The translations under genes were made by a program, and so were the position numbers. Positions 16,388 to 24,984 of a stretch of DNA of 64,000 nucleotides are shown here, piece after piece. Within the stretch, counting starts at the first letter, position 1. Each line of letters begins with the position of its first letter. The notes under the pieces are model-generated. The model was given only the letters and a program-made list of their open reading frames with translations, ran no database searches and had not been told where the DNA came from. Source of the stretch: Streptomyces antarcticus (GTDB taxonomy: Bacteria; Actinomycetota; Actinomycetes; Streptomycetales; Streptomycetaceae); the NCBI RefSeq assembly GCF_026627255.1, contig NZ_JAPNLM010000033.1:1-64000 (forward strand), read 5' to 3'.

Positions 16388-17053
16388 TCAGTCGGCGACG
16401 CCCACCGGGACCGGCTCGGACGCCTGCGCGGCGGCGGTGCGGACCTCCGCGGCCGCCTTCTTCATCCGGCTGCGCACCACCAGCGTCACGGCGAGCCCGA
16501 ACAGCACCGCGAGCAGCAGCGCCGCCCAGGAGAACCGCTTGAGCCAGGGCTCCGCGACGATCCCGACCGAGTAGATGACGGCCGTGGTGCCGCCCGCCCA
16601 GAGGATTCCGCCGAATACGTTGGCGATCAGGAACTTCCAGTACGGCATGTGCAGCACGCCCGCCAGCGGCCCGGCGAAGATCCGCAGCAGCGCCACGAAC
16701 CGCCCGAAGAAGACGGCCCACATGCCCCACTTCTCGAAGGAGCGTTCCGCGAGGGCCACGTGCTCGGGCCCGAAGTGCTTGGGGAAGCGCCTGCCCAGTT
16801 TCGCCAGCAGCGGCTTGCCGCCCCGGCGCCCGATCGCGTAGCCGATCGAGTCGCCGACGATCGCCCCGGTGATCGCGCAGGCACCGAGCACCACCGGGTC
16901 GATGTCGCCGTGCTGCGAGGCCAGCAGCGCCGAGCTGACGAGGACGATCTCTCCCGGCAGCGGAATGCCGAGGCTCTCCAGCCCGATGACCAGGCCCACC
17001 AGGAGATAGACGCTGACCGCCGGAATCGTCTCCAGCCATTCCTGGATGTGCAC
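16388..17053 (-). CDS. DedA-family membrane protein
   Basis: A 221-aa protein with the full DedA pattern: ESLGIPLPGEIVLVSSALLA near the N-terminus, DSIGYAIGRRGGKPLL, the FFGRFVALLRIFAGPLAG motif with its conserved Arg, and HMPYWKFLIANVFGGILW. Four to five membrane spans and a basic tail. DedA proteins are implicated in lipid carrier or phospholipid flipping and membrane homeostasis. Confidence 0.92.
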   Translation of the reverse strand: MHIQEWLETIPAVSVYLLVGLVIGLESLGIPLPGEIVLVSSALLASQHGDIDPVVLGACAITGAIVGDSIGYAIGRRGGKPLLAKLGRRFPKHFGPEHVALAERSFEKWGMWAVFFGRFVALLRIFAGPLAGVLHMPYWKFLIANVFGGILWAGGTTAVIYSVGIVAEPWLKRFSWAALLLAVLFGLAVTLVVRSRMKKAAAEVRTAAAQASEPVPVGVAD

Positions 17054-17111
17054 CGGTACGTCCTCCCGAGTCGACTCCGGCGCACCCCCTGTGGCACGCC
17101 GAGCGGGCAGC

Positions 17112-19634
17112 CTACCGGCTCCTCACCACCGCCTTTGACCTCAGTGGCAGTTCGCGCGACGAGCGGCCCGCGAACACCTCGCGGCGGCCGCCGCCCAGCA
17201 CCCACGCGTGCCGTTCGGGGTCCCAGGAGGACAGGGACCTCGGGTCGATGGTGACGGTGACCCGCTGCGCCTGGCCCGGCGCGAGGGTGAGCCGCCGGTA
17301 TCCGGCCAGCGCGCGCACCGGCTGGTCGAGCTTCAGCTCCGGCGACGGGCCGACGTACACCTGGGCCACCTCCGTGCCCTTGCGGCGCCCGGTGTTGCGG
17401 ACAGTGAACTCCACCCGCAGCCCGCCGTGTTCCGGCCGGACCACGAGCTTCTCGTACTGCCACGTCGTGTACGAGAGCCCGTGCCCGAACGGGAACAGCG
17501 GGGCCGTCCGCTGCGCGTCGTACCAGCGGTGGCCGACGTACACGCCCTCGGTGTGCTCCTGCCGGCCGCCCACCCCCGGGTAGCGCAGCGGGTTCCCGCC
17601 GAACGGGGTCGCGTCCTCGTCGGCGGGGAAGGTCTGGGTGAGGCGGCCGCCCGGGTCCACGTCCCCGAAGAGGATGTCGGCGGTGGCCCCGGCGCCCTCC
17701 TGCCCGGGGTAGTACGTCTGGAGGACGGCTCCGGTACGGGAGAGCCAGGGCATGGTCGTACTGGAGGAGGTGTTCAGCACGACGGTGGTCCTCGGGTTCG
17801 CGGCGGCGACCGCCTCGATCAGCCGTTCCTGCCCGCCCGGGAGCGCCAGCGAGGTCCGGTCGGTGCCCTCGGTGGCGTCCTCGTAGGCGAACAGGACCAC
17901 GCTGCGGGCCGCTTTGGCCGCCTTCACCGCCTCGGCGAGGTCCGCCGCCCGGCTCGCCCGCGTCGTGAGCCGCAGCCGGAACCGCTGGCCCGCGGCCCCG
18001 CCCCGGGCGGACACGGCGAGCCGGTGGGCACCCGCCTTGAGGGCGAGGGTGCGGCGGCGGACCGCCATCCCGTCGGGGGCGGTGCCCAGCAGCCCGCCGG
18101 CGAACTGCTCCGCCACGCCCTGCCGGACGGGGAACAGCTCCTCCCCGTCGAGGCGCACGCTCGGCCGTTGCCCGGTGTAGTGGACGAGCAGGGTCCACTC
18201 GTCGGCGGCGGTGAGCGTGAAGGTGCCCTGGTGGCTCCAGGTCCGCCCGGCCTCCAGCCTGCGGTCGTCGAGGTCGGCGGGGGGCCTGAGGAGCACCGGC
18301 GGGAGGGGGCGCCCGTACAGGTCCTCGCCGAGGGCGTGGCGCACGGTGGAGCCGTTGCCCGCGCGCTGCCGGATCGCGGCGAGCGGGGCGGCGGCCGCGT
18401 CGGGGACGACGTGCGCGCTGCCGCCGCCGCTGACGAAGGGCACCTGCCCGGTGGGCCCGATGACGGCGATCGAGCGGGCGGCGGCCCCCGCCAGGGGCAG
18501 CGTGCCGCGTTCGTTGCGCAGCAGCACCGCCCCGGCGGCGGCGACCTTGCGGGCGGTCCGGGCCCCGGCAGCGGCGTCGCGGGCGGGCCGCGCCGCGGGA
18601 CGGTCCGTCAGCAGCCCGAATCGGTCCAGGGTGCTCAGGACGCGGTGCACGGCGAGGTCGACGGTGTCCTGGGAGACGGAGCCGCCGCGCACCGCCTCGC
18701 GCAGCGGCGCCCCGAAGTGGGTCGCGCCGGGCATCTCCACGTCGAGGCCCGCGCTGATGGCGGCGACGGTGCTGTGGACGGCCTCCCGGTCGGAGATCAC
18801 CCAGCCGTCGAACCCCCAGGCCCCGCGCAGCACTTCTCCGAGCAGCGGCCCGCTCTCGCAGGCGTACACGCCGTTGACCTTGTTGTACGCGCCCACCACG
18901 GCGCCCGCACCGGCGGCCACGGCCGCCTCGAAGCCGCGCAGTTCGGTCTCGTGCAGGGTCCGTTCGGCGGCGATCACGTCGACGGTGTCGCGGCCCTTCT
19001 CCTGGTTGTAGAGGGCGAAGTGCTTGACGGCGGCGATGAGCCCCTCGTCCTGGATGCCGCGGATCACCTCGGCCACCAGGTCGGCGGTGAGGCGCGGGTC
19101 CTCGGCGAAGGTCTCGAAGTTGCGCCCGGCGTACGGGGTGCGGATGAGGTTCGCCATGGGGGCGAGCAGGACGTCCAGGCCGAGCGCGCGGCCCTCCCGT
19201 CCGAGGACCCTGCCGTACTCGCGGGCCAGTGCCGGGTCGAAGGCGGAGGCGAGCAGGACCGGCGCGGGCAGCGCGGTGGCCGGTGTGGCGACCCGTACCC
19301 CGGCGGGCCCGTCGGCGAGCCGCAGCGCCGGGATGCCGAGGCGGGGAACGCCGGGCACGTATCCGGCCTGCCCGAGGGGGGCCGGGTCGCGGGCGCCGTG
19401 CAGCAGGGCGGTCTTCTCCTCGAGGGTGAGCCGCTCCAGCAGGGAGTCCACGCGGGCGGCGCCATCGGCCGCGTCGGCCCCGGGGGCTCCGGCGGCGGGC
19501 GCCGGGGGTGCGGGCGGCGCCGTGCCCCGCCCCGCGCCCGGCGGTACGGAGGGCGCGCAGCCGGCCGCACCGAGCGCGGCGCCCGCCCCCGCGAGCAGCC
19601 GGATCGCGGAACGTCTGGACACGGCCTCGCTCAT
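17112..19634 (-). CDS. Secreted GH3 glycosidase with PA14-like insert
   Basis: An 840-aa protein. The N-terminus has twin arginines (SRRSAIRLL) and a lipobox ending at Cys26 (LGAAGC), so it is a candidate Tat-exported lipoprotein. The GH3 barrel spans about 58-340, with KH at 204-205 and the expected nucleophile Asp282 in GWVISDREAV; most relatives have SDW here. The GH3 C-terminal domain follows. Inside it (about 425-560) is a PA14-like module (WSHQGTFTLTAADEWTLLVH). A fibronectin-III-like domain at about 730-815 closes it. Likely a beta-glucosidase or beta-xylosidase acting on glycosides outside the cell. Layout resembles PA14-bearing enzymes that also deglycosylate macrolides. Confidence 0.9.
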   Translation of the reverse strand: MSEAVSRRSAIRLLAGAGAALGAAGCAPSVPPGAGRGTAPPAPPAPAAGAPGADAADGAARVDSLLERLTLEEKTALLHGARDPAPLGQAGYVPGVPRLGIPALRLADGPAGVRVATPATALPAPVLLASAFDPALAREYGRVLGREGRALGLDVLLAPMANLIRTPYAGRNFETFAEDPRLTADLVAEVIRGIQDEGLIAAVKHFALYNQEKGRDTVDVIAAERTLHETELRGFEAAVAAGAGAVVGAYNKVNGVYACESGPLLGEVLRGAWGFDGWVISDREAVHSTVAAISAGLDVEMPGATHFGAPLREAVRGGSVSQDTVDLAVHRVLSTLDRFGLLTDRPAARPARDAAAGARTARKVAAAGAVLLRNERGTLPLAGAAARSIAVIGPTGQVPFVSGGGSAHVVPDAAAAPLAAIRQRAGNGSTVRHALGEDLYGRPLPPVLLRPPADLDDRRLEAGRTWSHQGTFTLTAADEWTLLVHYTGQRPSVRLDGEELFPVRQGVAEQFAGGLLGTAPDGMAVRRRTLALKAGAHRLAVSARGGAAGQRFRLRLTTRASRAADLAEAVKAAKAARSVVLFAYEDATEGTDRTSLALPGGQERLIEAVAAANPRTTVVLNTSSSTTMPWLSRTGAVLQTYYPGQEGAGATADILFGDVDPGGRLTQTFPADEDATPFGGNPLRYPGVGGRQEHTEGVYVGHRWYDAQRTAPLFPFGHGLSYTTWQYEKLVVRPEHGGLRVEFTVRNTGRRKGTEVAQVYVGPSPELKLDQPVRALAGYRRLTLAPGQAQRVTVTIDPRSLSSWDPERHAWVLGGGRREVFAGRSSRELPLRSKAVVRSR

Positions 19635-19751
19635 GGGCGCTCCCTGCGGCGTCGGGCGGCGGGAGTGGCCCGCGCCGGACCGCTCCCGCCGCCCACTGTG
19701 CGCCGCACGCCCCGCGGGGCCGGTTCAGACGCGCCACCGGGGCACCGAGGT

Positions 19752-19952
19752 TCAGCCCTGCGGCGGCTGCTCCGCGGTGTCGGCGATCCGCCGGGGCTCG
19801 TCCTGCCGCTGGACCCGCGCCTCGGTGCGGTGCCCGCGCGCGATGTAGTCCCGTACGACTGCTTCCACCGCGTCCTGCGGAGAGCCGACCCCGGCGAGGA
19901 CCATCACCTCCACCACGAGTTCGGCGTCGAGGCTGATGTTGACCTTGGCCAC
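19752..19952 (-). CDS. VapB-like antitoxin family protein, no toxin partner seen
   Basis: A 66-aa protein. The N-terminal ribbon-helix-helix type segment (MAKVNISLDAELVVEVMVLAG) and VEAVVRDYIARGHRTEA match short Streptomyces proteins annotated as VapB-type antitoxins. No PIN-domain or other toxin gene lies beside it: upstream is a PASTA-like protein, downstream the GH3 gene. It may be a solitary DNA-binding protein. Confidence 0.75.
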   Translation of the reverse strand: MAKVNISLDAELVVEVMVLAGVGSPQDAVEAVVRDYIARGHRTEARVQRQDEPRRIADTAEQPPQG

Positions 19953-20135
19953 GGGTACCCCCTTCTTACGGTCGTCGTGCGAGGGACTCTAGCCGCAGCC
20001 CGCCGCGGATTCCCCGGTTCCCCCAACGGCCCCCGGCCGCTCCCACTACGGTCTCCCTACGCACACCCCCACCGGCACGTTTTGCCACCTCGGGTACGCG
20101 TGCGTCCGACACCATCCCGCCCGCACTGGAGCGCC

Positions 20136-21023
20136 GTGTACCCACCGCCGCACACCCACACTTACGGCTTCACCCCGGCGCCGCCCTCCCGGCGCTGGTG
20201 GCAGCACCCCGCGCTGATCATCGCGGCCCTGGTCCTCCTGCCGCCGGCCGGCATCGTGCTGGCGTGGACCAGCCGTTGGAGCCAGGCGAAGAAGATCGTC
20301 GCGACCGTGCTCGGCGGTCTCTGGTTCCTGCTGTTCCTCGTGTCGGACCCGCCGGAGAAGACGGACGACGCCAAGTCCGTGCCGGTTGCCGCCGGGACGG
20401 TCACGCCGACGCCGCAGGCTCCCCCTTCCTCCAGCCCGGCCCCGCCGCCCACTCCGTCCCCGTCCGCCGAGCCGCGGATGCCGGCCGTGGTGGGGAAGGC
20501 GTTCGCCCAGGCCGAGAAGGCCGTACGGGACCTGGGCGGGACCGGACTGACCGCCCACAGCGCCTACCGCGACGTCGTGCTCCCCGCGAGCCACTCCGAC
20601 TGGACCGTCTGCTTCCAGGGCCTGCCGACCGGATCCCCGATATCGGCCGGGCTCGCCGCCCCGGCCGTCCACCTCGTAGCCGGCGGGACCGCGTGCCCGG
20701 CCCGGGAAGGCACGGACCTGCGCCCCCGGCCGGCCCCCGAGCCCACGCGCACACCGGCTCCCCCGCAGGACGACTCCTCCGGCAGCGGCGGATCCTCCTC
20801 ATCCACCGGCGGTTCGGGCGGCTCCGGCGGTTCGGGCACTTCCGGCGGATCGAGCGGCTCCGGCAGCTCCGGCAGCTCCGGTGACAACGACGGCGGCGGT
20901 GCGCCGGTGAAGCGCGCGGGTTCGTTCTGCGCGCCGGCCGGTTCCACCGCCGTCACCTCCGCCGGCACCCCGCTCGTCTGCGGACCCGCCTCCGACGGGC
21001 GCAACCGCTGGCGCAAGAGCTAG
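20136..21023 (+). CDS. Membrane-anchored protein with PASTA-like domain and Ser/Gly linker
   Basis: A 295-aa protein starting at GTG 20136 after TGGAG. There is a short Pro-rich start, two hydrophobic segments (about 27-43 and 53-70), and a Pro/Ser linker. A PASTA-like domain (MPAVVGKAFAQAEKAVRDLG ... THLVAGG-type ending) covers about 115-190, then a Gly/Ser repeat tract. A C-terminal Cys pair (FCAPAGSTAVTSAGTPLVC) is shared by many Streptomyces cell-surface proteins. Probably an envelope protein; function unknown. Confidence 0.78.
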   Translation: MYPPPHTHTYGFTPAPPSRRWWQHPALIIAALVLLPPAGIVLAWTSRWSQAKKIVATVLGGLWFLLFLVSDPPEKTDDAKSVPVAAGTVTPTPQAPPSSSPAPPPTPSPSAEPRMPAVVGKAFAQAEKAVRDLGGTGLTAHSAYRDVVLPASHSDWTVCFQGLPTGSPISAGLAAPAVHLVAGGTACPAREGTDLRPRPAPEPTRTPAPPQDDSSGSGGSSSSTGGSGGSGGSGTSGGSSGSGSSGSSGDNDGGGAPVKRAGSFCAPAGSTAVTSAGTPLVCGPASDGRNRWRKS

Positions 21024-21032
21024 GGCGGACGG

Positions 21033-21069
21033 CGCGAGGCCCCCGCCCGGCTGGGGTGGGGGCCTCGCG
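21033..21069. terminator. Bidirectional terminator hairpin
   Basis: CGCGAGGCCCCC (21033-21044) pairs perfectly with GGGGGCCTCGCG (21058-21069), between a plus-strand stop at 21023 and a minus-strand stop at 21100. Confidence 0.9.
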
Positions 21070-21099
21070 GCTGTCCGGCGCCTCGACCGGGCGGGAGTG

Positions 21100-21552
21100 C
21101 TACGCGTTGGGGCGCAGGGTCCAGACGACGGTCATCTCGCCCGTCACGGCCTCGTCCTCGCGCTGGATGGCGATGGTGACGGGGAACTCGGGGCGGCCGC
21201 CCGCGTCGAGCTCGGCGACGACGTCCGCGACCGGGCGGCCGAGGGTGGCGGTGGCCGTGACGACGCCCTTGGCGAGCTTCTTGTAGCCGATCTCGGCCTT
21301 CACGGCCAGCGGCACCGCACGCGAGAGCTGGTCGCCGAAGGCGGCCAGGACGATCGCACCGCTCGCGGACTCGGCGAGGGTGAACATGGCACCGGCGTGC
21401 GGGCCGCCGACGTGGTTGTGGAAGTCGGGCTGGTCCGGAAGCCGGACGACCGCGCGCTCGGGGGTGGTCTCCAGGAACTGGAGGTTCAGGGTCCGTGCCA
21501 TCGGCACCGTCGCGGCGAGCAGTTCGCCCACGTTCATCTGGTCTGCGCTCAT
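21100..21552 (-). CDS. DUF4442/hotdog-fold thioesterase-like protein
   Basis: A 150-aa single hotdog domain: FHNHVGGPHAGAMFTLAESASG holds the His/Asn-Gly pattern and the central helix, and VKAEIGYKKLAKGVVTATATL the long strand. Relatives hydrolyse acyl-CoA or acyl-ACP thioesters. Substrate unknown. Confidence 0.82.
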   Translation of the reverse strand: MSADQMNVGELLAATVPMARTLNLQFLETTPERAVVRLPDQPDFHNHVGGPHAGAMFTLAESASGAIVLAAFGDQLSRAVPLAVKAEIGYKKLAKGVVTATATLGRPVADVVAELDAGGRPEFPVTIAIQREDEAVTGEMTVVWTLRPNA

Positions 21553-21648
21553 GCAGCGGCATGTTACCCGTGAGTAGATGCGGATGGCCAGAGCCGGACC
21601 GGGGGCGGCCGTGGCCTCCGGGCACCACTCCCACTAGGGTTACCGGCC

Positions 21649-22674
21649 ATGTGGCCAGGACAGCAGCAGCCGCCCGGGGGCGAGCAGAACCCTCAGGACG
21701 CGCAAAAGAACCCGTACCAGCAGCAGCCGGGGCAGCCGAACCCGTACCAGCAGCCCGGATACGGTGAGCAGCAGCCCGGCTACGGGTACCCGCAGCCGGG
21801 GCACCAGACGCCGCCACCGGTCCAGCCCTGGGGACAGACCCAGCAGGCTCCGGAACCGCAGCCGCCGGGCGGCGGCAGCCCCTACTCCACCAAGACCGTG
21901 GCCATCGTGGCCGCCTCGGCCGTCGTGGTGGCGGCCGCCGCCACCGGCGCCTTCGTCCTGACCCGGGACGACAAGACGAACCGGGCGGACGGCAAGCCGG
22001 CGGCCTCCTCCTCAGCCCCGCCGTCCTCCGCGCCCGCCCCGGCGGGCACCACCCCGAACCCGCGGGCCGGCGGCGACGTCAAGCCGCTGATCGCGGGCTG
22101 GAAGGTGGTCCTCAATCCGAAGTACGGCACTGCCTTCGACGTCCCGCCGGAGTGGAACGTCCTGGGCTCGGGCATGTCGATCGGGTTCGAGGACGACGTG
22201 AAGAAGGACGGCGGCCCGGTCGTGATGATGTCGGGACCCGCCTACCTCAAGGAGGACTGGTGCAAGGTCGACTCCGACAAGAACGGCAGTGAGGAGACGA
22301 CCTCGCTGGCCGGCACCGGCACCAAGGGCGGCCAGGGCGCCAAGGACACCGCCGAGGCCGTGCGCAACGAGGCCGGCAACTGGGTGTTCGCCGGATACGC
22401 GCAGAAGGCGCCGCAGGGCACCGTGAAGGTCTCCGACCCGAAGGAGTACACCACCTCCTCCGGGCTCAAGGGCCACATGGCGACCGCCACCGCGCCGGGC
22501 ATCGCCAAGGAGAACAAGTGCTCCTCCGACGGCAAGTCCATCGCCTTCAGCTTCAAGACCGCCAACGGTGACTTCTCCAGCTGGATCCTCTACAGCGCCG
22601 CCGGGGTTCCGGACGAGGTCCCCCAGGCGACGCTCGAGAAGATCCTGAGCACGGTCCGACTCTCCGCGGGCTGA
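21649..22674 (+). CDS. Membrane-anchored extracellular protein with Gln/Pro-rich cytoplasmic start
   Basis: A 341-aa protein. Residues 1-80 are rich in Gln, Pro, Gly and Tyr (repeats of NPYQQQPGQ and GYGYPQPG). One membrane span follows (VAIVAASAVVVAAAATGAFVL, about 85-105; text abbreviated), then a Ser/Ala/Pro linker and a globular extracellular domain from about 145 (AFDVPPEWNVLGSG ... STVRLSAG) with two Cys (DWCKVD and NKCSSDG). Similar proteins occur in families in Streptomyces genomes. Function unknown. Confidence 0.8.
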   Translation: MWPGQQQPPGGEQNPQDAQKNPYQQQPGQPNPYQQPGYGEQQPGYGYPQPGHQTPPPVQPWGQTQQAPEPQPPGGGSPYSTKTVAIVAASAVVVAAAATGAFVLTRDDKTNRADGKPAASSSAPPSSAPAPAGTTPNPRAGGDVKPLIAGWKVVLNPKYGTAFDVPPEWNVLGSGMSIGFEDDVKKDGGPVVMMSGPAYLKEDWCKVDSDKNGSEETTSLAGTGTKGGQGAKDTAEAVRNEAGNWVFAGYAQKAPQGTVKVSDPKEYTTSSGLKGHMATATAPGIAKENKCSSDGKSIAFSFKTANGDFSSWILYSAAGVPDEVPQATLEKILSTVRLSAG

Positions 22675-22709
22675 TCTCCCTCCGTCCACGGCCCGGGCTC
22701 GCAATTCGT

Positions 22710-22738
22710 TTGGATTCCCGGCCCGGTCCGTGGATAGT
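22710..22738 (+). promoter_or_regulatory. Promoter for a leaderless MFS gene
   Basis: TTGGAT (22710-22715), 17-bp spacer, GATAGT (22733-22738). The GTG at 22745 lies 6 nt beyond the -10 box, so the transcript would start at or next to the start codon. This favours GTG 22745 over the in-frame GTG 22730, which would lie inside the promoter. Confidence 0.6.
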
Positions 22739-22744
22739 CCGGGG

Positions 22745-24052
22745 GTGAGCCCTACCCCCGCCCTCCCGCCCCGTGCGCCCGCGCGCCGCCGCCGACCCGA
22801 GTGGGCCGGCCGGAACTACAGCCTGCTGACGGGCGCCGCGGTCGTCACGAACCTCGGCAGCCACGGGGCCCTGATCGCCGCCTCGTTCGCGGTCCTGGAG
22901 ACCGGCGGCTCCGGCTGGGACGTCGGCCTGGTCACGGCCGCCCGTACGCTCCCGCTCGTCCTCTTCCTGCTCGTCGGCGGGGCGATTGCCGACCGGCTGC
23001 CCCGGCACCGCGTGATGGTCGCCGCGAACACCCTCAACTGCGTCTCGCAGGCCGCCTTCGCGCTGCTGGTCCTGGCCGGAGACCCGCAGCTGTGGCAGAT
23101 GATGCTGCTGACCGCCCTGTGCGGAACCGGTACCGCCTTCTTCAACCCGGCCGCCGAGGGCATGCTCCTGTCCACCGTCTCCGGCGAGCACTCCAACCGC
23201 GCGTTCGCCCTCTTCCGGATGTCCATGAACGGCGCCGGGATCGGCGGCGCCGCGCTCGGCGGCGCCATGATCGCCGCGTTCGGCGCGGGCTGGGTGCTCG
23301 CCGTCGACGCGGCCGCCTTCGCCGTGGCGGGCGCGCTGCGCGCCTTCCTCGACGTCAGCCACATCCCCGAACGGGCGCCGGGCGGAGGGCTGCTGTCCGA
23401 CCTGCGCGAGGGCTGGGTGGAGTTCCGGACCCGGCCGTGGCTGTGGAGCATCGTGCTCCAGTTCGCCGTCGTTGTCGGCGTGATCAGCGCCGCGCAGGCG
23501 GTGTACGGGCCCCTGGTCGCCCGGGACCAGCTGGGCGGGGCGGCCCCGTGGGGTCTGGCCCTGGCCTGCTTCGGCGTCGGCACCATCGGCGGGGCCGTGC
23601 TGATGATGGTCTGGAAGCCGCGCCGGCTCCTGCTCGTCGGCACGCTCTGTGTGTTCCCGATGGCCCTGCCCTCGGCGGGGCTGGCGATCCCGCTGTCCGT
23701 GTGGGCGCTGTGCGGGGTGATGTTCGTCAGCGGGATCTCGATCGAGGTGTTCGGCGTCAACTGGATGACGACGATGCACCAGGAGATCCCCGAGGAGAAG
23801 TTCTCCCGGGTGTCCGCCTACGACTGGTTCGGCTCCCTGTCGATGACGCCGCTGGCCACCGCCCTCGCGGGTCCCGCCGAGTCGGCCTTCGGCCGCTCCT
23901 CCGCCCTGTGGGGCTGCGCGGCGCTGGTCCTGATCCCCACGGCGGCGGTGCTGCTGGTGCCGGACGTACGCCGGATCACCCGCAAGCCCGCACCGTCCCG
24001 CCCGGCCCCGGCGCCCGACGCGCAGCCGGCCGGCTCGCTCACCCCAGGCTGA
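22745..24052 (+). CDS. MFS transporter (enterobactin-exporter-like)
   Basis: A 435-aa protein with 11-12 hydrophobic spans. The N-terminal half begins NYSLLTGAAVVTNLGSHGALI and has the MFS loop motif GGAIADRLPRHRVMVAAN; a long loop follows near residue 210 (LLSDLREGWVEFRTRPWL, typical of the MFS_3 group). Substrate unknown. Its 3' end overlaps the convergent spermidine-synthase-like gene by 14 bp. Confidence 0.88.
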   Translation: MSPTPALPPRAPARRRRPEWAGRNYSLLTGAAVVTNLGSHGALIAASFAVLETGGSGWDVGLVTAARTLPLVLFLLVGGAIADRLPRHRVMVAANTLNCVSQAAFALLVLAGDPQLWQMMLLTALCGTGTAFFNPAAEGMLLSTVSGEHSNRAFALFRMSMNGAGIGGAALGGAMIAAFGAGWVLAVDAAAFAVAGALRAFLDVSHIPERAPGGGLLSDLREGWVEFRTRPWLWSIVLQFAVVVGVISAAQAVYGPLVARDQLGGAAPWGLALACFGVGTIGGAVLMMVWKPRRLLLVGTLCVFPMALPSAGLAIPLSVWALCGVMFVSGISIEVFGVNWMTTMHQEIPEEKFSRVSAYDWFGSLSMTPLATALAGPAESAFGRSSALWGCAALVLIPTAAVLLVPDVRRITRKPAPSRPAPAPDAQPAGSLTPG

Positions 24053-24887
24053 ACGCGCCCTCCGGCGGCTCCGGCGAGGCCACCGCCTCCGCGTCGCCGA
24101 CCGGCCGGGCCCCCCGTACGAACCGGGTCAGTCCCGCCCCGAACTCCACCCGGGCGGGGAAGGCGTCGGAGGCGCAGCGCCGGGCGAGCTCCGCCACAGG
24201 CAGCCCGCCGTCCGACGCCAGCAGCACCGCGTTGCCGAACCGGCGTCCCCGCAGCACCGCCGGCTCCGCGAGCAGGGCCAGCTCCCCGAACACCGCCCCG
24301 AAGGTGGCCAGCTGCGCCCGGAGGAAGCCGAACGGCGCCCCGTCGGCCAGGTTGGCCGCGTACAGCCCCCCGGGCCGCAGCACCCGCGCCGCCTCCCGCG
24401 CGTACTCCACGGACGTCAGCCGGGCCGGCACCCGGGAGCCGCCGAACACGTCGGCCACCACGACGTCCGCGCTCGCCGGGGGCGCCGCCTCCAGCCAGGC
24501 CCGGGCGTCGGCGGCGTGCACCGTGACCCCGGCGTCGGCCGGCAGCGGCAGGTACTCGGCGACCAGCTCCACCAGGCCCGCGTCGAACTCGACGACCGCC
24601 TGCCGCGACCCCGGCCGGGTCACCGCGGCGTACCGCGGCAGGGTGAGCGCGCCGCCGCCGAGGTGCAGCAGGTCCAGCGCGAGCCCCGGGTCCGCGGCGC
24701 AGTCCAGGACGTGCGCGAGGCGGCGTACGTACTCGAACTCCAGGTGCTCCGGCTCGTCCAGGTCCACGTACGACTGCGGCGCCCCGTCGACGGTCAGCAG
24801 CCACGCCCGCTCCCGGTCCACGTCCGGCATCAGCTTGGCGGCGCCTTGGTCCACGTCCCGGATGACCGGTATCTGTTCGTCGCTCAC
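24039..24887 (-). CDS. Spermidine-synthase-like protein
   Basis: A 282-aa protein starting at GTG. Rossmann methyltransferase-type fold: LALDLLHLGGGALTLPRY (nucleotide loop), AVVEFDAGLVELVAEYL (acidic ribose-binding residue), VHAADARAWLE, and DVVVADVFGGSRVPARLTS at the position of the synthase catalytic loop. Such proteins are common in actinobacteria and often do not make polyamines; some are fused to MFS transporters. The convergent MFS gene beside it may be functionally linked. Activity uncertain. Confidence 0.78.
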   Translation of the reverse strand: MSDEQIPVIRDVDQGAAKLMPDVDRERAWLLTVDGAPQSYVDLDEPEHLEFEYVRRLAHVLDCAADPGLALDLLHLGGGALTLPRYAAVTRPGSRQAVVEFDAGLVELVAEYLPLPADAGVTVHAADARAWLEAAPPASADVVVADVFGGSRVPARLTSVEYAREAARVLRPGGLYAANLADGAPFGFLRAQLATFGAVFGELALLAEPAVLRGRRFGNAVLLASDGGLPVAELARRCASDAFPARVEFGAGLTRFVRGARPVGDAEAVASPEPPEGAFSLG

Positions 24888-24984
24888 CCCACCATTGTCG
24901 GCCCGCCCCCGGCCGGGCCTGACCGCCGCCCGCCGGGACCGTCCGCACCCCGCCGAAACCGCCGGGGCCCCGGGCCGCCCGGCC

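Noticed and set aside
16627..19737. 1036-codon minus frame over DedA and GH3
   Set aside because: Same-strand shadow of the GH3 and DedA genes. The product is Arg/Gly/Ala-rich without domains.
17208..20135. Long plus-strand frame antisense to the GH3 gene, leading into the PASTA-like gene
   Set aside because: Low-complexity Gly/Arg/Val text, antisense to GH3. Only the part from GTG 20136, with its own RBS, is real.
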